Positions 54,193 to 64,000 of a stretch of DNA of 64,000 bases are shown here, piece by piece (positions within the stretch are counted from its first letter, which is position 1; every line of letters starts with the position of its first letter). The notes beneath the pieces were generated by a model. The model worked only from the letters and a program-made list of their open reading frames with translations. It had not been told where the DNA came from and ran no database searches. Where the stretch lies: the NCBI GenBank assembly GCA_019096065.1, contig JAGUCH010000004.1, positions 1 through 64,000 of the forward strand, written 5' to 3'. The stretch is from Paracyclopina nana (Eukaryota; Arthropoda; Copepoda; Cyclopoida; Cyclopettidae). The position numbers and the translations under genes are program-made.

Positions 54193-54874
54193 TTTATCAT
54201 CCCAACTTGTTTTTTATTTTTTGGAAAGTCAAGATTTGTCACTTGTTTTGGTTTTGAAATTATGCCTCGACAATTTCACGAGTTTTCTTCTGAAAAGAAA
54301 ATCAATGAAAAAATTTGAATTACTTATTTTAATGTGTGAATACTAAATAAAATGAAATTATATGCCAAGCGTAATTTATGCAAGATAATGCAGAGAAACT
54401 TGAAAAATCTGGAATTGCAGCGATTTTGAAAAGGTTTTTTTGGCCTTAACTCAGAAAGCTCGCTCCACCGCTGTTTTAAACTTGCGCCACAAAATGTAAA
54501 CATTACACACAATATTCACATTTATTCAAATTAAGAGGAATTTGTAAGTTGACAAAGTTTTATTCCATTCCAGCCTGAAAAAATCTCTTTTAACCATTTC
54601 CCAATGTAGAATACTTGAAATTTCAAATGAAAAAAGATCATTTTTAAACTTTTTTAAACTTAATTTTTCAGGTTTTTAGTTTTTTTCCTTTTGCTTGCTT
54701 ACTATTGGTAAAAAGGAGAACACTTGTGCTCATGGTGCCAAGCTGGTTTTGGAATTTTTAGGCAGCTTGGGGCAGTGTTTGAACCAGCAAAATGCCCACC
54801 CAAATAAATGAGGTGAAAGGAAAGCTCAAGGCAGAAAAAAGGCCAAAATAGACTATGAAGAGGCTCTCAAAACA
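54193..54874. other. Divergent intergenic region THAP gene / GRTP1-like
   Basis: Contains both promoters. No repeat, TATA box or conserved ORF is evident. A short ATG frame at 54791 ends after 19 codons and could act as an upstream ORF of the TBC gene. Confidence 0.4.
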
Positions 54875-56124
54875 ATGGCAGCTTCTGTATACACAACTCT
54901 CATCAGGTGAAACCTAAAAAAACCAAATTTAAAATTATAGCAATGTTTCAATAGCCGAGTGGATGAGTATGGCTTTCAAAGGCCCAAGGGATTTGACTAC
55001 ATTGCCTATGACAAGTTCATGACTGATTATGTTGGCATTCTGGTCCGGAGAGCCAAAAGGTGGGAGGAAATGCTTGGCAAGAAGCAGGAGGTGTTCAAGC
55101 TGAAAAGGAGCAAAAAGCTGGAGAGGTTTGTGCACAAAGGGATCCCAATGAAGTACAGAGGGCCAGTCTGGATGGTCATCAGTGGAGCAAAGGCCAAAAG
55201 GGACAAAGAGCCTGATTTGTACCTCAAACTCATTGGCAGACGAGTCAAGCCCAACGACACCTCAATCGAACAAGTACAATATTAATGCATCCAAATATTT
55301 TTCTTTAAGTGATTTTTTAGATTGCCACTGACATTCCAAGGACTTTTCCCTCCAATATTTTCTTCAGGGGCAATGACCCCAAAAGCTTGGAGCAGCCTTT
55401 GTTCAATGTCCTTTTGGCCTTCGCTAACCACAACCCTAGGGTTGGCTACTGCCAAGGCCTCAATTATGTGGCTGGCTTGCTCCTCTTGGTGACAAGAGAT
55501 GAAGACACTTCATTTTGGCTGCTCAAAACCTTGATTGAAGACATTCTCCCAGATTACTACAGCCCAAATCTCCCTGGACTCTTGACTGACATCAAAGTAT
55601 TCACTCACTTGATCAGGTCAGCTGAAAAAACAAATTAAAAATGATACATCCTGTGAAGTTATCCTTTAGGGAACAATGTCCCAAGGTTCAAGGGCATATG
55701 GAGCAGTTTGAGGTTCCTTGGGAGCTGATTTGCTCCAAATGGTTCATCTGCTTGTTCTGCGACATCCTGCCAATTGAAACTCTGTTCAGGATTTGGGACT
55801 GCTTGCTCTACCAAGGATCCAGGATTGTCATGCAGGTGGCAGTGCTCATAATCATCCTGCACCAGGATGACATCTTGGCCACCAATGAGTTCAGTGACAT
55901 CGTCACTGGATTCAAGCAGCAATTCCTGGTGAGCAAGCAGACTCTCTACTGCCACACATTCATGGAAGTAAGGCTTAGTCACTTTCAACTTTCCAAATTA
56001 TATGATTTATTTTCAGAAATTGCTTGCTAAAGAGCAGCAGGAGAACTTGGCTGAAGCCAAGCTGAGCAAGCTGAGACAAGAGTATGACAAGGAAGTTCAA
56101 GCTGAGCTAGAAAGAAGAAAATGA
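54875..56124 (+). CDS. TBC-domain Rab GTPase-activating protein, GRTP1/TBC1D6-like
   Basis: Exons 54875-54906, 54955-55273, 55321-55616, 55670-55967, 56017-56124 give 350 aa; introns are 47-53 bp. Starts MAASVYTTLIS, then RVDEYGFQRPKGFDY as in GRTP1. TBC motifs are complete: GIPMKYRGPVWMVISGA, the arginine finger in IATDIPRTFP (I-x-x-D-x-x-R), and the glutamine finger VGYCQGLNYVAG. Further: SFWLL, LPDYYSP, SKWFICLFCDILPIETLFRI, IWDCLLYQGS. A charged C-terminal helix ends the protein. Poly(A) signal AATAAA at 56193-56198. The target Rab cannot be inferred. Confidence 0.94.
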
Positions 56125-56379
56125 AAGAAAGAAAAATGAAAAAGAGGGCGCCACTGAATGAACATGTGATACTTTGTTTACATTTTACAAAAAATAAACT
56201 AGGTAAAGGCGTCCATAAATGGACAGCGGGGGGCGGGCCTACGGTTTTGAGCAAAAGTTTGTACTAATTTTGTACCATCATAACTATTAATTATTTTTCT
56301 CTAACGGCAACCGAAAATCCCTGATAAGGTTTCGATTTCAAAATAGTTCTCAGTTTATTTCTCTTCCAAGGCTACCACA

Positions 56380-56605
56380 TAATAAGCCATTGGAGGGACA
56401 AACTTTTTCGCTAGATGGCGCTTTTTGGGCAAGTATATTTGGAAAACTGCCGCGCGCGAAACTTGTTACGTGATCAGGAGCGGCAATTTGATTGGCTCAC
56501 CAGCGGAGCCAGGCTAGAAAAAATCGGTTTCAGCAATGAAAAGCTTGGAAATTTGTGTGAGTTGCATATGGTTTTATGGCTTGAAAGGGTGCCATTTTAT
56601 CTGTA
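56380..56605 (+). repeat. Family F repeat, partial copy
   Basis: Shares ATAAGCCATTGGAGGGACAA, AGATGGCGCTTTTTGGGCAAG and a GTTTCAGCAATGAAAAGCTTG region with the OGDH intron repeats and the copy at 63.3 kb. Confidence 0.65.
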
Positions 56606-56939
56606 GATTATGTCATATTAATATAAAGTTTTAAGAATTAGGGCACCAAAAGCCAAAAAATAGCCCGCCAAGTGAGCATGTGTTGACTTGGGTCACTTTA
56701 TGATGGATCAAAATAGTAGGTCGAGTCCATCTTTGAATTTCAACCTGGGATTTTTGGTGATTGTTATAGAGAAAAATGAATCCCTATCACCCTCAACAAA
56801 AGTTAGACCCCGTGACAAATCCCTGATAGGTCAGTAATAATTAGAGAACCTCGCAAATAGCTTATTCCAAAAAATTTCTGCAGCCAAGTTTGATGAATAA
56901 TCAATAAATGAATTGTTTCTGATTAACCCTCTCAGTCTT

Positions 56940-58512
56940 AATTGAAAAGTAACTGTCCACATTGGAACTAGTAAATTATTTGGGAGCTCTGTGTGTATAC
57001 TTTCAGCAGGCAACCTGAAATTTGGCAAGTGCATTCCTCTCCTCATCGTGCATGATCATTATTGGCGCCATTTCTTGATTTTCCGCCAAATGACAGACTT
57101 TCATTTTTCTCTGCTCCCAATTAACAAAATGAGCTGAATTTTTTGATTGTAACTCTTATTTTGCCAGGGCTACAATTTGTATTTGCAACTTTTTTCCTGA
57201 TTCTGATCCCCAAGGGTACTTCTTTATAAGCATTTTTAGTATATTTGCAATATCTCCAGCAGGCCTTAGCCAAATAAGCTGATCACTGTGACAACACTGA
57301 CTATGCTAGTCTTTCTGATTACACTAAAGACGCTGGATGATGTAAGAGACATTATTGGACCAATCAAAATCAGGTGCAAATTTGCAATGACCAATCAGAA
57401 GTAAGTATTTTGTTGTCGTTTTCTGTTCTTGCGAAACGAGACAATTTTTTTAAGGGTCGTGTTAAGCATAAAGTTTTTCATATTTTGCAAAACAAAATCG
57501 CTGCTTCATCTTTTGAGACATTTTCCGCGAAGAAGATTATGAAGCAACATTTTAAGCCTACAAAACGATGGGTTTATTGATGAACATATTGAAAAGCTCA
57601 ATTTTATGGCGGCTTGTACTTTTGCACCAAGAAAATGTCATGCCGCTCTTACTTCATCTAGCCTCTTAAGATTACACTGTACACATTAAATATACAGAGT
57701 AGCTGATCTGGATGAACACTTTGAAACTGATAATGGGTGGCCATACTTGTATTGCCTAGAACATACAATAGTGTCTCTAGATAGACTACAACAGATAGTC
57801 CAAAGATTGACAGTAAAAACTTAGTCCTTGGATTGACAAAACAGAACTGTCCTTGGATCGACTGCTCTGATGTAGAAGAGTCCTTGGATTGACAGTTAAA
57901 ACATACAGTCTATGGATGGGCTAGAAGGATGAACATGATTTGCCACCCCCAAAGATACTATGTTATTCTAGTCTATCCAAGGATGATCATAACAAAAACA
58001 TGACATGGGCCTACAATTTTGAAGAATCACTTAAGGGTAAAAATGATACTTATAAAGTTATGGGGAATGCAAAATTAGGGCTCCACGCTAAAATTAACTT
58101 CATTTGGCCAAGGCTTGCTAGAGATATTGTAAATACAGTATGAGGCTCCGAAACTGCACACAGCGGGCTGCTCTGAAGTAGTAAATAAACCGGCCGAATT
58201 GGCTGTAGCACGGTTGCATTTTCGGCGCTGCACCCTGTATACTAAAAACGCTTGGTACAAGTACCCTTACCAAATCGAAAAAAAGTCATTAATACAAATT
58301 GTAGCCCTGGCAAAATGGGAGCCGCACATAAAAATTCAACTCTTTTTGTTTCTTGAGAGCAGAGAAAAATAGAAGTCTGTCATTTGGTGGGGGAAAAATG
58401 GTCCAAATAAAGATCATGCACTATTGGGAGAGGAATGCACATGCCAAATTTCAGGTTGCCTGCTCAGTATATGCACAGGGCTTACAAATAATCATACTAG
58501 TTCCAATGTGAA
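56940..58512. repeat. Long inverted repeat interrupted by other inserts
   Basis: The arm at about 56940-57190 (CACATTGGAACTAGT, AGCAGGCAACCTGAAATTTG, GCCAGGGCTACAATTTGTAT) recurs inverted at about 58285-58512 (ATACAAATTGTAGCCCTGGC and so on). The roughly 1.1 kb between them contains a foldback A remnant. No gene is seen in 56225-58520. Confidence 0.7.
57770..57985. repeat. Foldback family A remnant A5
   Basis: Degraded family A motifs in both orientations (CCTTGGATCGAC near 57855, TCTATCCAAGGATGAT near 57974). Ends and target duplication are lost. Confidence 0.55.
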
Positions 58513-58528
58513 CGTCTCCTTTTCATTT

Positions 58529-59345
58529 GATTCCGCTAAATGTGGAGGGTGGGCCTTCGGCCCACTCCCTAATTACTATGTAATGGCAAGCCTATGGCCT
58601 GCCCTAAAGTGTTCAATTAAGTAGAAGATAATTAGATTCCCGCTAAATGTGGAGGGTGGGCCTTCGGCCCACTCTCTAATTACTATGTAATGGCAAGCCT
58701 ACGGCCTGCCCTAAAGTGTTCAACTAAGTTGCAGATAATTTGATTCCGCTAAATGTGGAGGGTGGGCCTTCCGCCCACTCCCTAATTACTATGTAATGGC
58801 AAGCCTATGGCCTGCCCTAAAGTGTTCAATTAAGTAGAAGATAATTAGATTCCGCTAAATGTGGAAGGTGGGCCTTCGGCCCACTCCCTAATTACTATGT
58901 AATGGCAAGCCTACAGCCTGCCCTAAAGTGTTCAATTAAGTAGCAGATAATTTGATTCTGCTAAATTTGGAGGATGGGCCTTTGGCCCACTCCCTAATTA
59001 CTATGTAATGGCAAGCCTATGGCCTGCCCTAAAGTGTTCAATTAAGTAGCAGATAATTTGATTCCGCTAAATGTGGAGGGTGGGCCTTCGGCTCACTCCA
59101 CAATTACTATTTAATGGCAAACCTACAGCATACCATTGAAGCTTTATGTTAATTGGCAGGCCTACGGCCTGCCCTAAAGTGTTCAATTAAGTAGCAGATA
59201 ATTTGATTCCGCTAAATGTGGAGGGTGGGCCTTCGGCTCACTCCACAATTACTATTTAATGGCAAACCTACAGCATACCATTGAAGCTTTATGTTAATTG
59301 GCAGGCCTACGGCCTGCCCTAAAGTGTTCAATTAAATAAGTAGCA
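58529..59345. repeat. Tandem array of hairpin-forming units, about 106 bp period
   Basis: Six to seven units starting TTCCGCTAAATGTGGAGGG. Each unit has two strong hairpins: GTGGGCCTTCGGCCCAC (7 bp stem, 3 nt loop) and GGCAAGCCTATGGCCTGCC or its perfect form GGCAGGCCTACGGCCTGCC (8 bp stem, 3 nt loop). Some differences keep pairing. Confidence 0.85.
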
Positions 59346-60016
59346 GATAAAATTGAGGATAAAGTATGTGTCTCAGGTGGCTCACTGGTAGAGTGTCTGG
59401 CTGCAAAACAGACTGTACCAGGTTCGAATCCCGCAGGGGTCAGAGAAATTTTTCCATTTTTCTGGACCACAATTTACTTCCTGGTCGATATCCTGGTCGA
59501 TATCCTTGTACAGTTTCCTGGTACAGTTTCCTGTCTGGAAATTGGATTCTGACATAGGTCACAGCGAAATGTGGGGGGCGGGCCTTCGGCCCGCCCCCCA
59601 ATTAAGTAGCAGATAATTTGATTCCGCTAAATGTGGAGGGTGGGCCTTCGGCTCACTCCACAATTACTATTTAATGGCAAACCTACAGCATACCATTGAA
59701 GCTTTATGTTAATTGGCAGGCCTACGGCCTGCCCTAAAGTGTTCAATTAAATAAGTAGCAGATAAAATTGAGGATAAAGTATGTGTCTCAGGTGGCTCAC
59801 TGGTAGAGTGTCTGGCTGCAAAACAGACTGTACCAGGTTCGAATCCCGCAGGGGTCAGAGAAATTTTTCCATTTTTCTGGACCACAATTTACTTCCTGGT
59901 CGATATCCTGGTCGATATCCTTGTACAGTTTCCTGGTACAGTTTCCTGTCTGGAAATTGGATTCTGACATAGGTCACAGCGAAATGTGGGGGGCGGGCCT
60001 TCGGCCCGCCCCCCAA
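59187..60016 (+). repeat. 415 bp tandem duplication with tRNA-Cys-like sequence and GC-rich hairpin
   Basis: Two apparently identical 415 bp copies. Each holds a hairpin unit, a tRNA-Cys-like stretch (59369-59440 and 59784-59855; GGCTCACTGGTAGAGTG, anticodon GCA, B box GGTTCGAATCC), direct repeats CTGGTCGATATC and CAGTTTCCTG, and a terminal hairpin with a 12 bp stem (GGGGGGCGGGCC). The acceptor stems do not pair well, so these are probably tRNA-derived SINE heads. The second copy ends 24 bp before the EndoG start codon. Confidence 0.8.
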
Positions 60017-60039
60017 CAAATGTGGCCAACAGCATAATT

Positions 60040-62559
60040 ATGTCAAAGTTGAAGATACTTTTGGCCAGTGGGTCAAGTTTCCTGGCTGGCATAGCTTACC
60101 ATAGGCATGTCCAGCAGACAAGTTCAAGCTCCAAGCCAGGACTGCCCATCTTTGGCACTGTCTCAGCTGCAACTGCAGCAGTGCTGTCACCAGCCATTTC
60201 TGAGCCAGCTGTCCCCTTGGTTCCATCAGGCAAAATGGATGTCATTCCACCTGAGCCTCAAAAAGGGTTCAGCAGAGTGGCTGAAATCATGAGATTTGGC
60301 TTCCCTGGTTTTGACAATGTCAGATCAAGAAGGTATACTATTTTAACCATTTTAAGTATTCACTTTTGTTATCATCTTTTTCCCAGGGATTATGTGGTTT
60401 CCTATGATGCAAGGAACAGAACTGCTCATTGGGTGTTTGAACACATCACAAAGGAATCTGTGAAAAGAAACGATGAAGTGGACAGAGCCAAATGTGACTT
60501 TAAAGAGGACCTCTCCATTCATCCCTACTTCAGATCAACCAATGCAGATTACAAGGTACAACATCAACATAGTTTGGCTGTAAATGGTCTCATCCACAAA
60601 TTTTCCTGTAACAAATGCATGGGAGATTGTGGAACAATTTCATATTGATTGAGGCTCGAAGCCATGGCATAAGTGGGAGCTCATCAATCAGCTTATTTGT
60701 TAAATTTTAAAGCTGTTCCTTCATCTTCTACCTTGGATACTTTTGAACCAACTTGCAAAGTTTCCTCCAACTCAATTTGCATTCATCTATTTTCTAAACT
60801 AAGCGAATAACTTTAAACATACCAAATGATGTATGTTGTCCTTCAAGCATCGTCATCTATTCATCCCTACTTCAAATCAACCAATGCAGATTGCAAGGTA
60901 CAACATCAACATAGTTTGGCTGTAAATGGTCTCATCCACAAATTTTCCTGTAACAAATGCATGGGAGATTGTGGAACAATTTCATAGTGATTGAGGCTCG
61001 AAGCCATGGCATCAGTGGGAGCTCATCAGTCAGCTAATTTGTTACCAATTTTAAAGAAGTTCCTTCATTCTACCTTGGATAATTTTTAACCAACTTTCAA
61101 AGTTTCCTCAATTTGCATTCATCTATGGGGAGCAAAAGACAGACAAAATCCAATAGATGGTGCTGAATTTTTGGTTCTTTGGCGCACAAGTAAGCGTGCG
61201 TAGCAATTGCGGCAAAAATAGCGCTTCAAACAAAAAGTAAACAAAAAGTTTTTTAGAGTTGTAGGCAACAAAATGACTAAGAAAGCTCTCTTTTTGAGCT
61301 TGTAACAGTACAATTGATTCAAGGAACATAATGGTACCATTTTGAGCAAGATTTATGAAAGTCGAGAAATTTTGGATCATGAGTCACATCATATCCAGAC
61401 CTGAGCATGAAGGATCGAATAAGAAAAAATAGCCTTACTTTTTACAGCTCCACTCTGTGTGAGTTCAAAACAAACAAGTTCATCTAGTGTGGGTTCAATA
61501 AAAAGAGCCAGTTTTTTCACAAATAAGCCATTTCTTGCAATGAATTGAGGAAAAAGTATTTTCTGGTAATCATGATGGCCATGCTATAGTTGTTGTACTG
61601 GCATGGCAAAAGCTAAGAAAATTGGAAAAAGCCAGCCCAAAAGTAGTGAATTGTCCCTAATTTTTAGAAATAGTCCTCAAAAACTTGATAATATCTTTGA
61701 TTCTAGGGCTTTGAAAATAGGTATATTTAGCATAGGAAATCTTTTAAACTACAAGTAGTTTAGAGAACCAAGGAGAACCATAAGATACTGCACCTCTATT
61801 CAGAGAACCAGCCAATTTTAATTGCGAGTCCACCTAGGTAAGGCAGTTCTCAGCCCTCCATGGTTTCAACTAAAATCCGCTAGCAGAAATATGGTACTTC
61901 TAGTTTCGCCCTATTTTCTAAGTTAAGCGAATAACTTTAAACATACCAAATGATGTACATTGCCCTTCAAGCATCGTCATCTATTCATAGTTTTTTGATA
62001 TTTCATGCAGGCAAGTGGATTTGATAGGGGACATTTGGCCCCAGCTGCCAACCATCGACTCAACCAAGACCTTTGCGATGAGACTTTCCTCTTGTCGAAC
62101 ATTTCTCCACAAGTTGGGGCTGGATTCAACCGAGACAAGTGGGAGCATTTGGAGAGGCATGTGAGGAGCACCACAAAGATCTACAAGAATGTCTATGTGT
62201 GCACTGGTCCCCTGTACTTGCCCAAGCTGGAACCGGATGGCAAAAGCTATGTCAAGTACCAAGTCATAGGGAGCAACAATGTGGCTGTGCCAACTCACTT
62301 CTTCAAGGTTCTTGTGGGAGAATTGGACAATCAGCAGCTGGAAATGGAGGCCTATGTCATGCCCAATGAAGTCATACCTGACTCTGTGCCCATTGCAGCC
62401 TTTCAGGTATGTTTTTCCTTGAATAGCTTGGAACAAAAGGTTAATGATCATCTTCATTTGCAGGTCCCACCTGATGCTGTTGAGAGAGCTTCTGGACTTT
62501 TGTTCTTTGACAAGCTGTCCAGGTCTAGGCTGTCTAAAATCAATGGCAAAAGGCTGTAA
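60040..62559 (+). CDS. ENDOG: Endonuclease G, mitochondrial
   Basis: Exons 60040-60332, 60387-60555, 62011-62406, 62464-62559 encode about 317 aa (family about 297-310). The N-terminus MSKLKILLASGSSFLAGIAY is hydrophobic/basic, fitting the mitochondrial presequence. The DNA/RNA non-specific nuclease domain shows FGFPGFDNVRSR, the DRGH active site (SGFDRGHLAPAANH), the metal-binding Asn in FNRDKWEHLE, and VYVCTGPLYLP, KYQVIGSNNVAVPTHFFKV, ERASGLLFF. Homologs act in mitochondrial DNA turnover and in DNA degradation during cell death. Poly(A) signal AATAAA at 62657-62662. The 57 nt third intron is in frame without a stop, so its retention would add 19 residues. Confidence 0.95.
60795..61045 (+). 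pseudogene. Duplicated fragment of EndoG exon 2 and intron inside EndoG intron 2
   Basis: 60850-61045 repeats 60510-60710 (CATCCCTACTTCA, AACCAATGCAGATT, donor AAGGTACAAC) with a Tyr-to-Cys change at the exon end. Its left flank (TAAGCGAATAACTTTAAAC) recurs just before exon 3 at about 61920-61985, marking the borders of the duplication. Confidence 0.8.
61046..62010. other. Rest of EndoG intron 2
   Basis: AT-rich. Two overlapping small minus-strand ORFs near 61119-61380 have no recognisable features. Apart from the repeated segment before exon 3, nothing is seen. Confidence 0.4.
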
Positions 62560-63094
62560 TAACTGCATAACTGCATAACTAGGCACTCAATGTAGCAATC
62601 AATTTTTGGCAGCCAGTGAAACCTTTGTACTTCAAAAGTGAGCCTTCCTTGCCCTGAATAAAATAATTATAGGTCTGATCTCAATTTTCAAGCTGACTAA
62701 AATAACTCAAACTTACAACTATGGTTAAATTCAACTGTTGTGTGCCTCTGTTTTGGTAATCTAGATATTTTGAGCTCAAATGCAGCCTAAAGCTTTTCAG
62801 CCAAAAATAAGATTGGTCCCCAAAATTGAAAGCAAAAATTAGCATTTTTAGTAACTTTTTAGCTGTACATTGTTTCAAAGGTTAAAGATAAAAAAATCCA
62901 GTAAAGCCAGTCTAATTTTAAAAATATTTTTGCCAGTACAACCTGGAAACCTTGTAATTTGCAAGTGCAATTTTCAATGCTATGAAAAATGTTCTAGTAT
63001 AATGAGCATATCATTTAAAAGATTAAAAAGTTTTTCCTCCCCTGTCATTACTAGTTCATTTATTGCATAATTTGAGGCTTGCAGGGTTTCTAGT
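62560..63094. other. Intergenic region EndoG / DEG-ENaC gene
   Basis: Holds the EndoG 3' UTR and the promoter of the channel gene. No repeats or motifs recognised. Confidence 0.4.
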
Positions 63095-64000
63095 ATGGCT
63101 AATTTTGGTACAAGCTCAGTTAAAAGTTTGAGCACCATGAAGAGAGTTGTCAAGTCAAATAAAGAGTATCTGCTTAAGTGGTTGGCAGAAACAACCATGC
63201 ATGGATTTAGGTACACAGTCAGCAGGGAGTTTCACATTTTTGAAAATGTATTCTGGGCCATCATCACAATTGGTTTCCTGGCCTGTGGCTGTTTTCTAGT
63301 GAAGGTAAAATTCCTGAATAAGCCGGTGGATGGGCAAACTTTTTTGCCAGATGGCGCTTTTTGAGCAAGTTCTTTTGGACAAACATTCGCGCGCCAAACT
63401 TGTCACGTGATTAGGATCTGAAATTCGATTGGCTGAACTTTGGAGCCACGCTCCAAAAATTTGGTTTCAACGATGAAAAGCTCGAGTTGAAAATAGTTTT
63501 ATGGCTTGAAAGGGTAGCGTTTTGTTTGTCGATTATTTTGTGTTAATGAAGCTTTCGACACTGGAAATGCCAAAGCCGAACAATTGCCAATTTTTGATCA
63601 TTTATGTAGCACAGCCATGACAAATGTACTTGCTCAAGTTGCAAAAATAGATGGCACTGCGAATCTAGCCAATGTACGCCTTTAGCTTTTTACCAAAAAA
63701 AGTTGATCTCCTTCATCTACAGTTGTCAGCTGACAATTGGGCTGAGTTCCCAGTGCTGACCTCCATTGACTCAGTTTCCCACTCAGTGTTGAATGAGAAG
63801 TTTCCCAGTGTTGTTGTTTGCCCAAAGCAAAGCAAAGGCTACTTTGACAAATGGGGCTTGGTCAAGGCCTCTTTCAACATGATAGACTTTGCCTGCAATC
63901 AATCCCCAAGAGTCAAATGCCAATTCTATGCTGAGAAATTTGCCCATCTTTTGGGGCACATCAAGGCATTTGTGGACATGCCCCCTGATTTGCCCTTGAT
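63095..64000 (+). CDS. DEG/ENaC sodium channel, pickpocket-like (5' part, cut by window end)
   Basis: Exon 1 63095-63304 (70 codons) and exon 2 from 63723 to the window end. The N-terminus is cytosolic and carries the conserved His-Gly gating motif (ETTMHGFRYTVS), followed by TM1 FENVFWAIITIGFLACGCF. Exon 2 opens the extracellular domain with the family's FPSVVVCPK motif. The pore, the second membrane helix and the rest are outside the window. The 418 bp intron consists largely of a family F repeat. Confidence 0.88.
63325..63690 (+). repeat. Family F repeat, single copy in the DEG/ENaC intron
   Basis: A near full-length unit: GGATGGGCAAAC at the start, GCCAGATGGCGCTTTTTGAG, GGAGCCACGCTCC, GTACTTGCTCAAGTTGC, and TGTACGCCTTTAGCTTTT at the end. 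It makes up most of a 418 bp intron in a genome whose other small introns are about 50 bp. Confidence 0.75.

Noticed and set aside
59366-59972. Functional tRNA-Cys genes
   Set aside because: Anticodon GCA and B box are present, but acceptor and T stems mispair in both copies; kept as tRNA-like repeats.
61119-61380. Minus-strand ORFs of 76-85 aa in EndoG intron 2
   Set aside because: Two overlapping frames, AT-driven composition, no start context or known motif.

Overview
The window is nuclear DNA from an invertebrate animal, most likely an arthropod. The support is spliced GT-AG genes, a Methuselah-type GPCR, a pickpocket-type DEG/ENaC channel, a p53-family gene, an intronless EEVD-type Hsp70, and BEL/Pao and Ty3/Gypsy LTR retrotransposons. 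I cannot name the order or species. Introns fall into two classes: 47-88 bp, or swollen by repeats or other inserts.

Layout. 0.3-14.4 kb: a complete 2-oxoglutarate dehydrogenase E1 gene (OGDH) on the minus strand, seven coding exons, with introns full of foldback-like elements, satellites and tRNA-like repeats. 15.4-18.2 kb: ZFPL1 on the plus strand with a small antisense gene in its second intron, then two extra copies of its terminal exon. 19.4-19.9 kb: ATP synthase delta subunit (ATP5F1D), convergent with ZFPL1. 20.4-23.1 kb: nested MITEs. 24.3-28.1 kb: a Methuselah-like GPCR on the minus strand, with an inverted fragment of itself just upstream. 29.8-47.9 kb: an 18.1 kb block of nested retrotransposons, a young BEL/Pao element (minus strand, 306 bp LTRs, TSD CTTCC) split by a younger Gypsy element (plus strand, 286 bp LTRs, TSD GTGCC). 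48.9-50.4 kb: p53 family gene. 50.5-52.5 kb: Hsp70, convergent with p53, with TATA box and heat-shock elements. 52.9-54.2 kb: a THAP-domain gene derived from a PIF/Harbinger-like transposase. 54.9-56.1 kb: a TBC-domain Rab GAP (GRTP1/TBC1D6-like). 58.5-60.0 kb: a tandem array of DNA hairpins and tRNA-Cys-like repeats. 60.0-62.6 kb: mitochondrial endonuclease G. From 63.1 kb: the first two exons of a DEG/ENaC channel, cut by the window end.

Most notable: the BEL/Pao element carries, between pol and its 3' LTR, a 1143-codon ORF with an RS/RD-rich N-terminus, a complete DEDDy 3'-5' exonuclease signature (D721, E723, D800, Y874, D878) and C-terminal zinc knuckles. I know of no standard BEL/Pao protein with this layout. 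The Gypsy element has an extra coiled-coil/membrane ORF behind a splice acceptor. Several foldback families with arms made of short tandem repeats, some with 8 bp target duplications, crowd the introns. The host genes are housekeeping (TCA cycle, ATP synthase, Golgi, chaperone, mitochondrial nuclease) or signalling genes and form no evident pathway cluster.
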